Origin: Vibrio sp. JPW-9-11-11
GTDB lineage: Bacteria; Pseudomonadota; Gammaproteobacteria; Enterobacterales; Vibrionaceae
DNA length: 64,000 nt
Reading direction: 5' to 3'
Assembly: GCF_013369335.1 (NCBI RefSeq)
Contig: NZ_SZQJ01000005.1
Location: 434,001-498,000 of the forward strand
Part shown: positions 45,842 through 56,120 of the stretch, one piece after another
Position numbering within the stretch: the stretch's first letter is position 1
How the letters are laid out: each line of letters begins with the position of its first letter
The notes under the pieces: generated by a model
The model's database searches: none
What the model was told of the DNA's origin: nothing
What the model saw: only the letters and a program-made list of their open reading frames with translations
Position numbers and translations under genes: made by a program

Positions 45842-47239
45842 CTAAGCAGTGTAACGCTGTGCCAACTGACCTATTTTAGCCACCGCTTGCTCGATAGCGC
45901 TGTCGATAGCGAACGAAACGTTGATACGTAAACAATGATTAAACTGCGATGACGGGCCGAACAAACCACCATCAGCCACCGAGATACCCTCTTCAAGTAA
46001 AGAGAGGTATATCGAGTGACAATCGACATGTTTAGCGAACTCAACCCACACAAAGTAACCTCCCTCACTCACATGCACCTGGCTATGTTCAGGCAAATGT
46101 TCATCAAGTAACTCAAGCATTGCACAACGACGCAAGGCTAAGGTTTTACGCAATTTGCGTAAGTGATTATCAAAACTTTCGTGCTGCAGATAATGCGCCA
46201 CTCCTTGCTGTATCGGCGCGCTGGCAGATAACGTCGAAAGCATTTGCTGTTTTTGTAATTGAGCACTCAGTCTTCGGTTAACTACCCAGCCAATGCGATA
46301 GCCAGGGCAAAGCGATTTGGACAAAGAACCACATAACAGCACTTTATCCTCTTGGTCGTAATATTTAAATGGACTCAGCACAGGGTCACTCACACCCAGC
46401 TCGGCGTAGACATCGTCTTCAATGATCGCCACATCATAGCGATGGGCTAAATTTACTACCGTCTGTTTGTCTTGTTGGCTCAAGCTCGCGCCAGTCGGGT
46501 TATGGTAGCGTGACATCAACCAACACGCTTTGATGTTATGATGCTTAAGTGCCTGCTCAAGCGCCGAGACACAGAGCCCAGTTTGAGGGTCAACCGGAAC
46601 CGTAATAGCCTCTAAGCCGAAACGTTCAACCGCTTGTAGCGCGCCATAAAAAGTAGGCGATTCTAGCACGACTTTGTCACCTGGCTTACACAAGGTGGCT
46701 AAGCTGAGATTAAGCGCTTCCATAGCGCCAGAAGTGAGCACAATGTCATCATGGGACACATTAAGACCACTCATTATATAGCGCTGCGCAATACTGCGGC
46801 GCAGTGATTCATTGCCTGGTGGTAGGTTGTGTAATACATGTTGAGCCGGCAACTGACGCCCTGCACTGGCTAAATGACGATTGAGTACAGCTAAAGGAAA
46901 CAGATCCGGCGCGGGAAACGCCGACCCGAAGGCGATCTCTGCGCTGGTACTGCGTTTAAGGAACTGATAAAGCCTATCATTGTATGCCAGAGTAGGCGTC
47001 GTTCTATGCGCCCCACTTTGGCGTCGCACTCTATCGGGAGTAACAAAATAGCCCGATTGAGGCTTGGCGATTAACCAGCCTTCACTTTCTAGTAATTGGT
47101 ATGCTTGGAGCACCGTGGATGGGCTCACCAAATAACTTTTACTCGCAGCACGAATCGATAGAACTTTCTCTCCGGCTCGCCAAGTACTTTGTTCGATTTG
47201 ATGCTTGATTTGATCTGCAAGTTGTTGATAGCGATTCAT
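45842..47239 (-). CDS. MocR-type GntR regulator with aminotransferase domain
   Basis: A 465-residue regulator with an N-terminal GntR winged helix (about 1-70: YQQLADQIKHQIEQSTW, SYLVSPSTVLQAYQLLE) fused to a fold-type I aminotransferase domain. The PLP Lys is in CGSLSKSLCPGYRIGW, with HNPTGASLS and the DDVYAELG segment. MocR proteins sense amino acids or PLP and usually regulate a neighbouring gene. ATG 47239 with GAGGG upstream is used. It is divergent from the second small WHPDWLHIAED gene, its most likely target besides itself. Confidence 0.87.
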   Translation of the reverse strand: MNRYQQLADQIKHQIEQSTWRAGEKVLSIRAASKSYLVSPSTVLQAYQLLESEGWLIAKPQSGYFVTPDRVRRQSGAHRTTPTLAYNDRLYQFLKRSTSAEIAFGSAFPAPDLFPLAVLNRHLASAGRQLPAQHVLHNLPPGNESLRRSIAQRYIMSGLNVSHDDIVLTSGAMEALNLSLATLCKPGDKVVLESPTFYGALQAVERFGLEAITVPVDPQTGLCVSALEQALKHHNIKACWLMSRYHNPTGASLSQQDKQTVVNLAHRYDVAIIEDDVYAELGVSDPVLSPFKYYDQEDKVLLCGSLSKSLCPGYRIGWVVNRRLSAQLQKQQMLSTLSASAPIQQGVAHYLQHESFDNHLRKLRKTLALRRCAMLELLDEHLPEHSQVHVSEGGYFVWVEFAKHVDCHSIYLSLLEEGISVADGGLFGPSSQFNHCLRINVSFAIDSAIEQAVAKIGQLAQRYTA

Positions 47240-47427
47240 ATTTCCCTCTGTTCTCAGCGCCAACCATATCACAGTCCGCCGCCGGAATAGAGATCCCTTC
47301 TCTCATTGAAGGGGAGAGAATTTAGCGAACACTGTTTGTTGAAGCGAATCACATTAAATACCTATCAGTTTGTTACATTTATCAGGCAACAGTGATCTCA
47401 ATAACCTAACATAAGGAACAGATAATA

Positions 47428-47727
47428 ATGAAAAAATACGATTCCTCGCATATCGAGTACAAAGGTGAAAGTAATGGTGTGCACAGTTGGATAGCGCCGA
47501 GTGGCCAACCCTACTACTGGCACCCTGATTGGTTACACATCGCCGAGGACGCAACCGGCTCACATCCTAAACAAGAACTCGATGTGTCAGAGGGAGAAAC
47601 CGCGAACGAAAAGCATGCGGTGACCGCTATCTTATCTCACCTCAATAACTGGGCGGCAAAGAAACTCAGCCAAAACCCAGAGATTGAAACCAACGCCATC
47701 GAATCTCAAATCGATCTAAAGAAATAA
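47428..47727 (+). CDS. Small WHPDWLHIAED protein, copy 2 (unknown function)
   Basis: A 99-residue soluble protein that shares the core GVHSW, GQPYYWHPDWLHIAED, TGSH and GETANEKHAVTAI with the protein at 45286, plus a 22-residue C-terminal extension (KLSQNPEIETNAIESQIDLKK region). Identity in the core is very high, so the two are paralogs. AAGGA precedes the ATG by ten bases. It is divergent from the MocR gene and ends at its own terminator. Function unknown. Confidence 0.75.
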   Translation: MKKYDSSHIEYKGESNGVHSWIAPSGQPYYWHPDWLHIAEDATGSHPKQELDVSEGETANEKHAVTAILSHLNNWAAKKLSQNPEIETNAIESQIDLKK

Positions 47728-47734
47728 TGTTAAG

Positions 47735-47756
47735 CGCACACCTTACTCGGTGTGCG
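47735..47756 (+). terminator. Terminator of the copy-2 small gene
   Basis: CGCACACC pairs with GGTGTGCG around TTACTC, followed by TTTCATT. Confidence 0.85.
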
Positions 47757-47907
47757 TTTCATTCCCTCGCCTCATATCCTCAATTAAGTCGTAAAACCGT
47801 ATCCATTAATGTAAGAAATCGATATGATACTCGGTCTTGTATTGAGTAGACGGATAACACTCAACTTTGCTACTGCGCAGCTACACTGATGGTTAACAGA
47901 GCGCATT

Positions 47908-49419
47908 TTGGATATGGGCATCGCTATGAAACATTCACATTATAATGCACCCTTAACTCTTCAACTCTACGTTTTAGCCGGTGTGGTGTTTGGCATTTAT
48001 GCGGGCCGAGTGTGCCCAATGTTGGAAACTTTGACCTTTACTGAGTTGTTCAGCCACATTACTGCCAAGTTTGGTGTGGTGTTTTTCACTCGCCACTTTT
48101 TGCTCAGTGACCACGCTCTTTTACGTCAACAAAGACAAGCACGCCTCGACGCCACCCTGATGTTTTTTGCCAGTATCGTTTTAGCAAGCTTCTATAACGT
48201 TCACTATGACTTTACCATTGATAGCAATCTCAAGGTTTTGTTTGGTATGACTTTATTTGGCTTTTTTACTGGATTGCTGCTCCAACTAGAGTCTAAGATT
48301 GCCTCTTTTGAGCAGCTCGATAGTCAGCAGCGTTACCAGTTTCAGCTCAGCGGCCAGCGTCGTTCTCTGGTCAAGCAGATGATCTCGCTCATCAGTCTGC
48401 TGTTGATTACGCTTACCGCGATGCTAACCATGGTGGCGATAAAAGATATCTTCTGGCTAGAGCATAACCCTCAACGGGTGCTTGATGGCACGGGTAAGAT
48501 TAGCGTCATTAAGGAGTTCATTTATATCGCGCTAGTGTTGGGGGGATATGTGGTAGCCATTATGGTGCTGTGGAGCAAACTGATGCGCAAGGTGTTGCTG
48601 TCTCACGAATGTTCACTGATGGAAGTCACTCAGGGTAATGTGTCAAAGCGTCTTGCGGTATTTGAACACAACGAACTCGGTTCAATGGCGTCACTGACCA
48701 ACCAAATGCTTGATAGCCTCGAATCGTCGCAAGATGAGGTTAAGACCACGCGCGACGTTGCCATCGTCAGCCTTTCGGCACTCGCTGAATCACGAGACAA
48801 CGAAACCGGCGCGCACATTCTGCGCACTCAAGAATACGTGCGAGCACTCGCTCAGTATCTGGCGCAGTTTGAGCCCCACCGCGAACTGCTGACCGACACA
48901 TATATTGAACTGCTGTATAAATCGGCGCCACTGCACGATGTCGGTAAAGTGGGTATTCCAGACAATATCTTGCTAAAGCCGGGGAAACTCACTGACGATG
49001 AGTTTGAGATAATGAAACGTCACCCTGAAATTGGTGCCAAAGCCTTATCGATGGCCGAGCAACAACTCGGTAGTAACTCTTTCTTGAAGTTGGCTAAAGA
49101 GATCTCGCTTACTCACCATGAAAAGTGGGACGGGTCCGGCTACCCAAATCAATTAAAAGAACAAGAAATCCCGCTTTCAGGGCGATTAATGGCATTAGCA
49201 GACGTTTATGACGCACTTATCTCCGAGCGCGTCTATAAAAAAGCCTTCAGCCACGACAAAGCCAAATCGATTATATTACAAGGAAAAGGGAATCATTTTG
49301 ACCCTCAGGTCGTCGATGCCTTTTTAGCTATCGAGCAGCAGTTTGTCGCCATTGCTGACAAGTATCGCAGTATGGAAGCAAAAGAAAACGCACTGGAAGA
49401 AGGCGTGATACCTGCCTAA
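47908..49419 (+). CDS. Membrane HD-GYP protein with HAMP-like linker
   Basis: A protein of about 500 residues. The N-terminal third has several hydrophobic helices (YVLAGVVFGIYAG, FFASIVLASFYNV, LISLLLITLTAMLTMVAI and a last one near 205-225), followed by a HAMP-like helix pair and an HD-GYP domain: LHDVGKVGIPDNILLKPG and THHEKWDGSGYP. All residues for c-di-GMP hydrolysis are present. The start is unclear: TTG 47908, ATG 47914 or ATG 47926 (MKHSHYN) are possible, none with a good ribosome site. Confidence 0.85.
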   Translation: MDMGIAMKHSHYNAPLTLQLYVLAGVVFGIYAGRVCPMLETLTFTELFSHITAKFGVVFFTRHFLLSDHALLRQQRQARLDATLMFFASIVLASFYNVHYDFTIDSNLKVLFGMTLFGFFTGLLLQLESKIASFEQLDSQQRYQFQLSGQRRSLVKQMISLISLLLITLTAMLTMVAIKDIFWLEHNPQRVLDGTGKISVIKEFIYIALVLGGYVVAIMVLWSKLMRKVLLSHECSLMEVTQGNVSKRLAVFEHNELGSMASLTNQMLDSLESSQDEVKTTRDVAIVSLSALAESRDNETGAHILRTQEYVRALAQYLAQFEPHRELLTDTYIELLYKSAPLHDVGKVGIPDNILLKPGKLTDDEFEIMKRHPEIGAKALSMAEQQLGSNSFLKLAKEISLTHHEKWDGSGYPNQLKEQEIPLSGRLMALADVYDALISERVYKKAFSHDKAKSIILQGKGNHFDPQVVDAFLAIEQQFVAIADKYRSMEAKENALEEGVIPA

Positions 49420-49452
49420 CTCAAGAATAATAAAACGCCACGTGTATCAGTT

Positions 49453-49485
49453 AAGTCCCCCTAGCTCGTGTGGTTAGAGGGACTT
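49453..49485 (+). terminator. Terminator of the membrane HD-GYP gene
   Basis: AAGTCCC pairs with GGGACTT, extended by CTA/TAG with a mismatch, and followed by TTTATA. Confidence 0.8.
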
Positions 49486-49637
49486 TTTATATGGAAATCC
49501 CTATTACAAGACAAATTGTCAGTAAATACTGGTGTTTTAAAAATTTTCTTTGCTTTGGTTGTTGTTTCATTACCCTTAGAAAGGTATAAATAACGGAGTT
49601 ACTAGTATCCTCCCTTCGATTAACATGGATGACGATT

Positions 49638-50828
49638 ATGTTTGAAAAAGTAGTTGCTGCTCCGGCAGACCCTATCCTCGGCCTCACTGAAGAGTTTAAA
49701 AAAGATCCACGCACTGAAAAGATCAACCTAGGTGTTGGGATTTACAAAAACGAACAAGGTGAAACCCCCGTTCTCGCCACCGTTAAGAAAGCAGAAGCTG
49801 CGCTGGTTGAAACCGAAAAAACTAAGTCATACTTAACGATCGAAGGTACTGCTGAATACGGTCTTGCAGTACAAAAATTGCTGTTTGGTGCCGATTCAGA
49901 CATCGTGACATCGCAACGAGCAAAAACTGCGCAAGCACCAGGCGGTACTGGTGCACTTCGTGTCGCGGGTGAGTTTATCAAACGCCAACTTGGCGACGTT
50001 AAAATCTGGATCAGTAACCCGACTTGGGCGAACCACAATGGTGTCTTCACGGCGGCAGGTATTGAAACAGCGCAATATAGCTACTACGACGCTGAAACCA
50101 AAGACAAAGACTTTGCTGCTATGGTGTCAGATTTAGACAAAGCAGCAGAAGGCGACATCGTACTACTACATGGCTGCTGCCATAACCCTACCGGCATTGA
50201 TCCGACAGCCGAAGAGTGGGAAACACTCGCCAAGCTGGTCGCAGACAAAAAGCTACTCCCATTATTCGACTTCGCATACCAAGGTTTCGCAAAAGGCGTA
50301 GAAGAAGATGCGGCCGGACTGCGCATTTTTGCCAAGTACAACAAAGAGATTCTAGTCGCTAGCTCGTTCTCTAAAAACTTCGGTTTGTACAATGAACGTG
50401 TCGGTGCGTTTACGCTTGTTGCGGAATCTGAAGAAGTCGCGACGACGGCGTTCTCTCAAGTGAAAGCGATCATCCGCTCCATCTACTCTAACCCACCAGC
50501 TCACGGCAGTGCAGTCGTGACGCACATTCTCAACAATCCTGCTCTACGTGCCGAATGGGAGCAAGAAGTGAAAGAGATGCGCGATCGTATTCAAGACATG
50601 CGCGAACTGTTCGTTACAACGCTAAAAGAGCAAGGTGTAGACGCAGACTTTAGCTTTATTGAACGTCAAAACGGTATGTTCTCTTTCTCTGGACTAAATA
50701 AAGAACAAGTGAACCGTTTAAAAGATGAGTTTGCTATCTACATCGTTGGCTCAGGCCGAATCAGCGTAGCGGGGATGACTCGCTCAAATATGCTGCCGCT
50801 ATGCAAAGGCATCGCTGCCGTGCTGTAA
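49638..50828 (+). CDS. aspC: Aspartate aminotransferase (AspC/TyrB family)
   Basis: A 396-residue class I PLP aminotransferase, the same length as E. coli AspC and starting like it ([16 protein letters not shown]). The PLP Lys is in [16 protein letters not shown]; the substrate Arg is in [22 protein letters not shown] is the usual loop. It interconverts aspartate and oxaloacetate and, in this family, often also makes Phe and Tyr. ATG 49638 is used, with GGA eight bases upstream; the frame has an earlier ATG at 49629. Confidence 0.92.
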   Translation: MFEKVVAAPADPILGLTEEFKKDPRTEKINLGVGIYKNEQGETPVLATVKKAEAALVETEKTKSYLTIEGTAEYGLAVQKLLFGADSDIVTSQRAKTAQAPGGTGALRVAGEFIKRQLGDVKIWISNPTWANHNGVFTAAGIETAQYSYYDAETKDKDFAAMVSDLDKAAEGDIVLLHGCCHNPTGIDPTAEEWETLAKLVADKKLLPLFDFAYQGFAKGVEEDAAGLRIFAKYNKEILVASSFSKNFGLYNERVGAFTLVAESEEVATTAFSQVKAIIRSIYSNPPAHGSAVVTHILNNPALRAEWEQEVKEMRDRIQDMRELFVTTLKEQGVDADFSFIERQNGMFSFSGLNKEQVNRLKDEFAIYIVGSGRISVAGMTRSNMLPLCKGIAAVL

Positions 50829-50846
50829 TATAGAGCCGATACCGAC

Positions 50847-50876
50847 AAAAAGAGCCAGCTTTTGCTGGCTCTTTTT
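50847..50876. terminator. Bidirectional terminator after aspC
   Basis: AAAAAGAGCCAGC pairs perfectly with GCTGGCTCTTTTT around TTTT. It serves aspC and, on the minus strand, the small convergent gene ending at 50913. Confidence 0.92.
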
Positions 50877-50912
50877 AGTTTCGCTTATCAATTTTTACTC
50901 AAACCAATGCGA

Positions 50913-51290
50913 TCAAAAACGAATCATCAGTTCATCTTGAGTCAAGGATGAGATATTGACCCCCGACTTACTACGCATTCGCTCAAGCTGCTCATTGTCT
51001 AACTCATAAGGCATTACTAACTTGAGCTCTTCGACGCCTTCAAAGCGAGCCAGTTCGAGTAAGGTAAGAATATTAGATTCGTCACTTCGATTTGCAGATA
51101 GGCTATTCATCGCCTGCTGCCACAAGCGGTCTTCAACCGTCGTCGACTCTTTGATGGTGTTCTTCCATGCCAAACTAAAAATTGGCGCAAAGGTGCTCAT
51201 TGCTTCCAAGAAAGTCCATTTCTTACTGCATGAAGCGCCAAGAAAAGAGGTATAGTCGAAAACAACACTTGTCTTGCCTAGATGTTCCAT
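50913..51290 (-). CDS. Small cytoplasmic protein of unknown function
   Basis: A 125-residue protein without membrane segments. The sequence starts MEHLGKTSVVFDYTSFLGAS and ends in a segment like a small alpha/beta fold (ILTLLELARFEGVEELKLVMPYEL). GGGGGA precedes the ATG at 51290; the frame extends to 51305. The pattern of alternating strands hints at a STAS- or ferredoxin-like fold, but I cannot assign a family. It may be a single-gene unit. Confidence 0.6.
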   Translation of the reverse strand: MEHLGKTSVVFDYTSFLGASCSKKWTFLEAMSTFAPIFSLAWKNTIKESTTVEDRLWQQAMNSLSANRSDESNILTLLELARFEGVEELKLVMPYELDNEQLERMRSKSGVNISSLTQDELMIRF

Positions 51291-51497
51291 ATCATCCCCC
51301 GTCATAGCGGCAACACAGTGTACTCAATATCATAGATTCCGGTTCTTATGGCAATAGGATATAAAACATTAGTCTTTTATACCCATTTTTTGTTTGAAAA
51401 AGCTATATAAAAAGCAACCAAGTAACAAAATATGTACATCAGTGAGATATAAGTAACCGGTTGCTTAATATTTCATTTATCGAATAATATACTGACG

Positions 51498-53843
51498 CTA
51501 ACGAACATCGACGATTTTGCTCGCCCTCTTGTACTGCACTCGCCAACCTTGCCATTTCGGTAGTTCCCAGCGCTTGGGGTACCCTTTGCGTAGCCCATCA
51601 CGGTACACCACATAAACGCGCTTTTTGTCCAACTGATACTCAACGTCTAAGTTGAGATCGCCTAATGCCAATTCAAATGGGTACTGCTCGGCAAACTCTT
51701 GGTATTGCCAATCAGGAATGCCATCAAAGAGAAAGTCTTCGGCTTCGAACATCGCCAACTCATCAATCTCATTGACTCCTAGCATGGAAAGCTGCTCAGT
51801 GAACCAGCTTTCAAACGTCAACGTTGAACCATCAGATGGGGCGTCAGCCAAGCCAAGCCCTTGATAAATCTTCCAATGTTCGATTTCTTGGCTGCGGCGC
51901 TTGGCCAACCCCGGTAAAACCGCTTCAGCGATAACCGCTTGTAAGATCGGCTGAATCGCCAACTCCCCTTTCGCTGCTTCGTAACGTGTCGCCACTGTCC
52001 GACCTGCATACACAAGGTGACGTTCAACCAAAGTTTGCGCCTCTTGGACCATGACTTCACCTTGCTGCCACTCCCCTAGATTCATCTCTTCTAGCAATGC
52101 AAGGCGCAAGGGGATTGTCACCGTTGCTAAATTAATGGTTTGTTTGACGCCTCTGCCCGGAACACTATGCGTATCGAGCACCAACAAAGCTTCCTGGGCT
52201 GTTTTTATCCGGCTATCGCGCGTTAGGATCGCTTCCATCTCTCCATTTGCAAACGCCTCGCGACGTTTCTCGCGTCGCACAAAAACCAGTTCGGGGTGCA
52301 AAGAAGCGATCGCTTCTCCAAGTTGGGTGGGTTGATATCGCGACGCAACACTCAGCTCTGGCAGTTCAAATGCTTGTCTCATCTGCTCCGCCAACAAACG
52401 GGCCTCTCTCAGCACCTCTTGATCAACATTGACCCTAGAAAAGACTTTGCCGCGCACTAATCCAATCGCGAGTTGAGCATCGCAACCAAGCGGCTCTTCT
52501 TGATCTAACTGCATTTGCAGTTGCTCATCACCAGTGAGTCGATATAAGGTCGCTGGGGTTGCCAGTACAGAGGTCAGATCCAACATTGCCTCTTGTAATG
52601 GCCGAGTCGGCATTCTGGTCACCAAATCGGCATACAAGGCATCAATGGGAAGTGGATAGAGGCGTCGACCGTGGTCGGTCGCAAGCCCGTTACTTGAAAT
52701 CGCATTCATAGTGAGCAATACCTGCTCTGCCTGGACTAATGATTTCTCCGGTAAAGCTTCGAGAAAGCTCAGTTGAGTCAGCGCCGTCCCACAACATGCC
52801 GCCGCCAACATAGCCTCTGTTAACGACTCGCGGTGCATCTCAGGGGGAGTCACATCAGTCAGAGCAGCAAACTCACCATATAAGCGGACACACTCACCTC
52901 TCATCACTCGTCCGGCACGTCCGGCTCGCTGTTTAGCGCTGGCTTTGGAAATGTGTTTTAGACTTAAGGTTGTACGGCCATTACGCTGCTCTGTGCGGCG
53001 CTCGAGACCTGAATCAATGACTGCGCTTATATTGGGTATAGTTAGCGATGTTTCCGCAACATTCGTCGCGAGAACCACCTTCTTATAGCTTTGCGGTTTA
53101 AGTGCTATCTCTCTTTGTTGGTCTGAGACTGAAGCGTGTAAAGGCACAGGTACGATATTATCCAAGCTCGAAAGCCGGCTAACACATTGATTAATCTCTT
53201 TACGTCCCGGTAGAAAGACCAAAATATCACCTGGGGTGTTTTCTAACCCGATGACCTCGCGCAATATTCTTTCATCGAGGTGACGGACATCAGGCAACTG
53301 CTTAGCATCTTGAGCGCGATGATATAGCGCCACGTCAAACTGGCGCCCGCTGGCACAGAGCCGTTTAGCGCCAAGATAACGCGCCAACCGTTCACCTTCC
53401 ATTGTTGCCGAAGTGACGATGAGCCTTTGAGCTGCACGTTCATTAAGCAAAGCGACCAAAAGGTCGGTATCCCAACGTCGTTCATGAAACTCATCGACCA
53501 CGATAAAATCAAAATCGGCCAATTGGTTGTCAGCATACCATCGCAACGCGACACCTGGGGTAACAAACACCACTTGTGTCTTTTCGTCATAGTGGCTTTC
53601 AAGCTTGATTGCGTAACCAACAAACTGCCCTACACGCTCTCCCGCTTGTTGCGCCAAAAACTGCGCCAGTGATGTACAAGCAATTCTTCTTGGTTCAATC
53701 ACCAGCACCCGTCCTCTTTCTGCCGCCCAAAGCGGTAACCGAGTCGATTTCCCCGAGCCAGTTTCGGCTTCCACCACTAAATCATGTTGGGAAATTAACT
53801 GGTCAAATTGAGGTTTGAGCGTATCGATGGGAAGTGAAGACAT
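51498..53843 (-). CDS. hrpB: ATP-dependent helicase HrpB
   Basis: A 781-residue DExH helicase (E. coli HrpB has about 809). P-loop AETGSGKST at 26-34, DEFH box at 117-120 in place of DEAH, SATMEG motif III, and QRAGRAGR motif VI. The C-terminal HrpB domain and the tail QYKRASKIVDVR fit the family. HrpB is an RNA helicase-like protein of unclear function. It starts MSSLPID, like E. coli HrpB. It is divergent from maeA with a 155-base gap. Confidence 0.92.
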   Translation of the reverse strand: MSSLPIDTLKPQFDQLISQHDLVVEAETGSGKSTRLPLWAAERGRVLVIEPRRIACTSLAQFLAQQAGERVGQFVGYAIKLESHYDEKTQVVFVTPGVALRWYADNQLADFDFIVVDEFHERRWDTDLLVALLNERAAQRLIVTSATMEGERLARYLGAKRLCASGRQFDVALYHRAQDAKQLPDVRHLDERILREVIGLENTPGDILVFLPGRKEINQCVSRLSSLDNIVPVPLHASVSDQQREIALKPQSYKKVVLATNVAETSLTIPNISAVIDSGLERRTEQRNGRTTLSLKHISKASAKQRAGRAGRVMRGECVRLYGEFAALTDVTPPEMHRESLTEAMLAAACCGTALTQLSFLEALPEKSLVQAEQVLLTMNAISSNGLATDHGRRLYPLPIDALYADLVTRMPTRPLQEAMLDLTSVLATPATLYRLTGDEQLQMQLDQEEPLGCDAQLAIGLVRGKVFSRVNVDQEVLREARLLAEQMRQAFELPELSVASRYQPTQLGEAIASLHPELVFVRREKRREAFANGEMEAILTRDSRIKTAQEALLVLDTHSVPGRGVKQTINLATVTIPLRLALLEEMNLGEWQQGEVMVQEAQTLVERHLVYAGRTVATRYEAAKGELAIQPILQAVIAEAVLPGLAKRRSQEIEHWKIYQGLGLADAPSDGSTLTFESWFTEQLSMLGVNEIDELAMFEAEDFLFDGIPDWQYQEFAEQYPFELALGDLNLDVEYQLDKKRVYVVYRDGLRKGYPKRWELPKWQGWRVQYKRASKIVDVR

Positions 53844-53998
53844 AAGCTAAACAGGGTTGGTGTCAAAACCGTCAATTATATACTCTATGCTAAGCAAAAT
53901 GGAGGAATATTCAGTTTACAATGCGACTACGAATCCCTATCATTTTTAGGTTCCTGTTCCCGATGGTCTGTTGACCTAAACCCTACTATAGGCATGAG

Positions 53999-55687
53999 AT
54001 GAATAACGATAAACGCCCACTTTATATCCCCTATGCAGGCCCTGCCTTGCTCAGTACTCCTCTGCTCAACAAAGGCAGTGCTTTCTCTGCGCAAGAGCGT
54101 CGCTCTTTTAACCTAGAAGGCCTACTGCCCGAGAACACGGAAACCATTCAAGAGCAGGTAGAACGCGCTTATATGCAGTATCGCAATTTTGAAAGCGATA
54201 TGGATAAGCACATCTATCTGCGCAACATCCAAGATACCAACGAAACCTTGTTTTACCGCCTAGTGCAAAATCACATCTCCGAGATGATGCCGATCATTTA
54301 CACCCCGACAGTCGGCGCGGCGTGTGAGAACTTTTCCAACATCTATCGCCGTGGACGCGGCTTGTTTGTTTCTTATGCCAATCGCGACAGAATCGACGAC
54401 ATCTTAAATAACGCGTCAAATCATAATGTGAAAGTTATCGTAGTGACAGATGGCGAGCGTATTCTCGGCCTTGGTGACCAAGGGATCGGTGGTATGGGTA
54501 TTCCGATTGGTAAGCTGGCCCTATACACCGCGTGTGGAGGAATTAGCCCAGCGTACACACTACCGATCGTTTTGGATGTAGGTACCAATAACCCACAACG
54601 CCTTGCCGATCCAATGTACATGGGCTGGCGTCACCCACGCATCACCGGCGCCGAGTACGATGCGTTTGTAGAAGAATTTATGCAAGCGGTGCAGCGCCGT
54701 TGGCCAGATGCGCTTATTCAGTTCGAAGATTTTGCCCAAAAGAATGCGATGCCGCTGCTTGAGCGCTACAAAGACCGCGTTTGTTGTTTTAACGATGATA
54801 TTCAGGGCACCGCCGCAGTCACGGTCGGCTCACTGCTTGCCGCTTGTCAGGCGGCTGGAAGTCAGCTTTCTGAGCAGCGCGTGACTTTCCTAGGCGCTGG
54901 CTCTGCTGGTTGTGGCATCGCAGAAGCCATCATCGCACAAATGGTTTCTGAAGGAATCAGTGATGCACAAGCGCGTTCTCAGGTGTTTATGGTTGACCGT
55001 TGGGGCTTGCTGCAAGAGGGCATGCCAAACTTGCTCGATTTCCAACAACGTCTGGTGCAAAAGCACAAAGACACCTCTGATTGGCAAGCTGAAGGCAATG
55101 GTTTCTCATTGTTAGATGTGATGCGCAACGCTAAGCCAACAGTATTGGTTGGCGTTTCAGGAGCCCCGGGCTTATTCAGTGAAGAAGTGATCAAAGAGAT
55201 GCACACTCATTGTGCGCGCCCGATTGTGTTCCCGCTGTCAAATCCAACCAGCCGCGTCGAGGCAACACCGAGCGATATTCTTCGTTGGACTAACGGAGAG
55301 GCACTGGTGGCGACGGGAAGCCCATTTGACCCTGTTATCCACGAAGGTAAAACCTACCCTATCGCCCAATGTAACAACAGCTATATTTTCCCAGGTATTG
55401 GTCTTGGGGTGTTGGCGGTACAAGCCAAGCGCGTCACTGACGAGATGCTCATGGAGTCGAGCCGCGCCCTCGCGACTTGTTCACCATTGGCGATCAACGG
55501 TCAAGGCCCACTGTTACCGCCTTTAGAGGCGATCCACTCGGTATCGAAGAAAATCGCTTTTGCAGTGGCCAAAAAGGCGATTGAACAAGGTGTGGCTCTT
55601 GAGATCCCTGATGAAGCACTCGAAGAAGCCATCGATGCTTCGTTTTGGCAACCTGTTTACCGCCGCTATAAGCGCACCGCATTCTAA
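53999..55687 (+). CDS. maeA: NAD-dependent malic enzyme
   Basis: A 562-residue enzyme that decarboxylates malate to pyruvate and CO2 with NAD. It closely follows E. coli MaeA (565): [69 protein letters not shown] (metal-binding Asp), and the dinucleotide site [13 protein letters not shown] weak ribosome site (AGGCATGAG) precedes the ATG. It lies alone with a strong terminator behind it. Confidence 0.94.
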   Translation: MNNDKRPLYIPYAGPALLSTPLLNKGSAFSAQERRSFNLEGLLPENTETIQEQVERAYMQYRNFESDMDKHIYLRNIQDTNETLFYRLVQNHISEMMPIIYTPTVGAACENFSNIYRRGRGLFVSYANRDRIDDILNNASNHNVKVIVVTDGERILGLGDQGIGGMGIPIGKLALYTACGGISPAYTLPIVLDVGTNNPQRLADPMYMGWRHPRITGAEYDAFVEEFMQAVQRRWPDALIQFEDFAQKNAMPLLERYKDRVCCFNDDIQGTAAVTVGSLLAACQAAGSQLSEQRVTFLGAGSAGCGIAEAIIAQMVSEGISDAQARSQVFMVDRWGLLQEGMPNLLDFQQRLVQKHKDTSDWQAEGNGFSLLDVMRNAKPTVLVGVSGAPGLFSEEVIKEMHTHCARPIVFPLSNPTSRVEATPSDILRWTNGEALVATGSPFDPVIHEGKTYPIAQCNNSYIFPGIGLGVLAVQAKRVTDEMLMESSRALATCSPLAINGQGPLLPPLEAIHSVSKKIAFAVAKKAIEQGVALEIPDEALEEAIDASFWQPVYRRYKRTAF

Positions 55688-55694
55688 TCCATTA

Positions 55695-55721
55695 AAAAAA
55701 CCCAGCAACGCTGGGTTTTTT
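55695..55721 (+). terminator. Terminator of maeA
   Basis: AAAAAACCCAGC pairs perfectly with GCTGGGTTTTTT around AAC. Confidence 0.93.
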
Positions 55722-55799
55722 GTTGTTCGTCAACTCTAGACATCCTGCCACTGCTTCGTGGTATCCTTGCACCGTTTTGAGATAACTGTTTAATCAATA

Positions 55800-56120
55800 A
55801 TGGAATATTTAAATACGCTGGGTAATTACTTGTACCCTTACTTGAATGAAATCTCGACCGCACTGATCGCCTGCTTTCTGGTCATGGCAGGCAGTGAGAT
55901 CAATGCCATGGTGCGCAGATGGCTGAGAAACTACAACTTTGTTCTAAGAACCTTAGCCTTCATCTTGATTAATGCGTTTGGTTACGGCTTGATCATTATT
56001 AAGGCAACGCCTCATCTCACTCAGACGCTACGTACGTTGGAAAGCGGCATCATGTTCTCTATCATTTTGTCTTGCTTTATCATTATTGGTCTTTGGGCAC
56101 AGAGGAACCGTCAAATCTAG
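55800..56120 (+). CDS. DUF3392-family membrane protein
   Basis: A 106-residue protein with three predicted membrane helices (STALIACFLVMAGSEI, TLAFILINAFGYGLIII, GIMFSIILSCFIIIGLW). The pattern agrees with the DUF3392 family of gammaproteobacteria, function unknown. Its stop TAG overlaps the GTG start of sanA (TAGTG), so the two are translated together. A link to envelope integrity is suggested only by this coupling. Confidence 0.8.
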   Translation: MEYLNTLGNYLYPYLNEISTALIACFLVMAGSEINAMVRRWLRNYNFVLRTLAFILINAFGYGLIIIKATPHLTQTLRTLESGIMFSIILSCFIIIGLWAQRNRQI

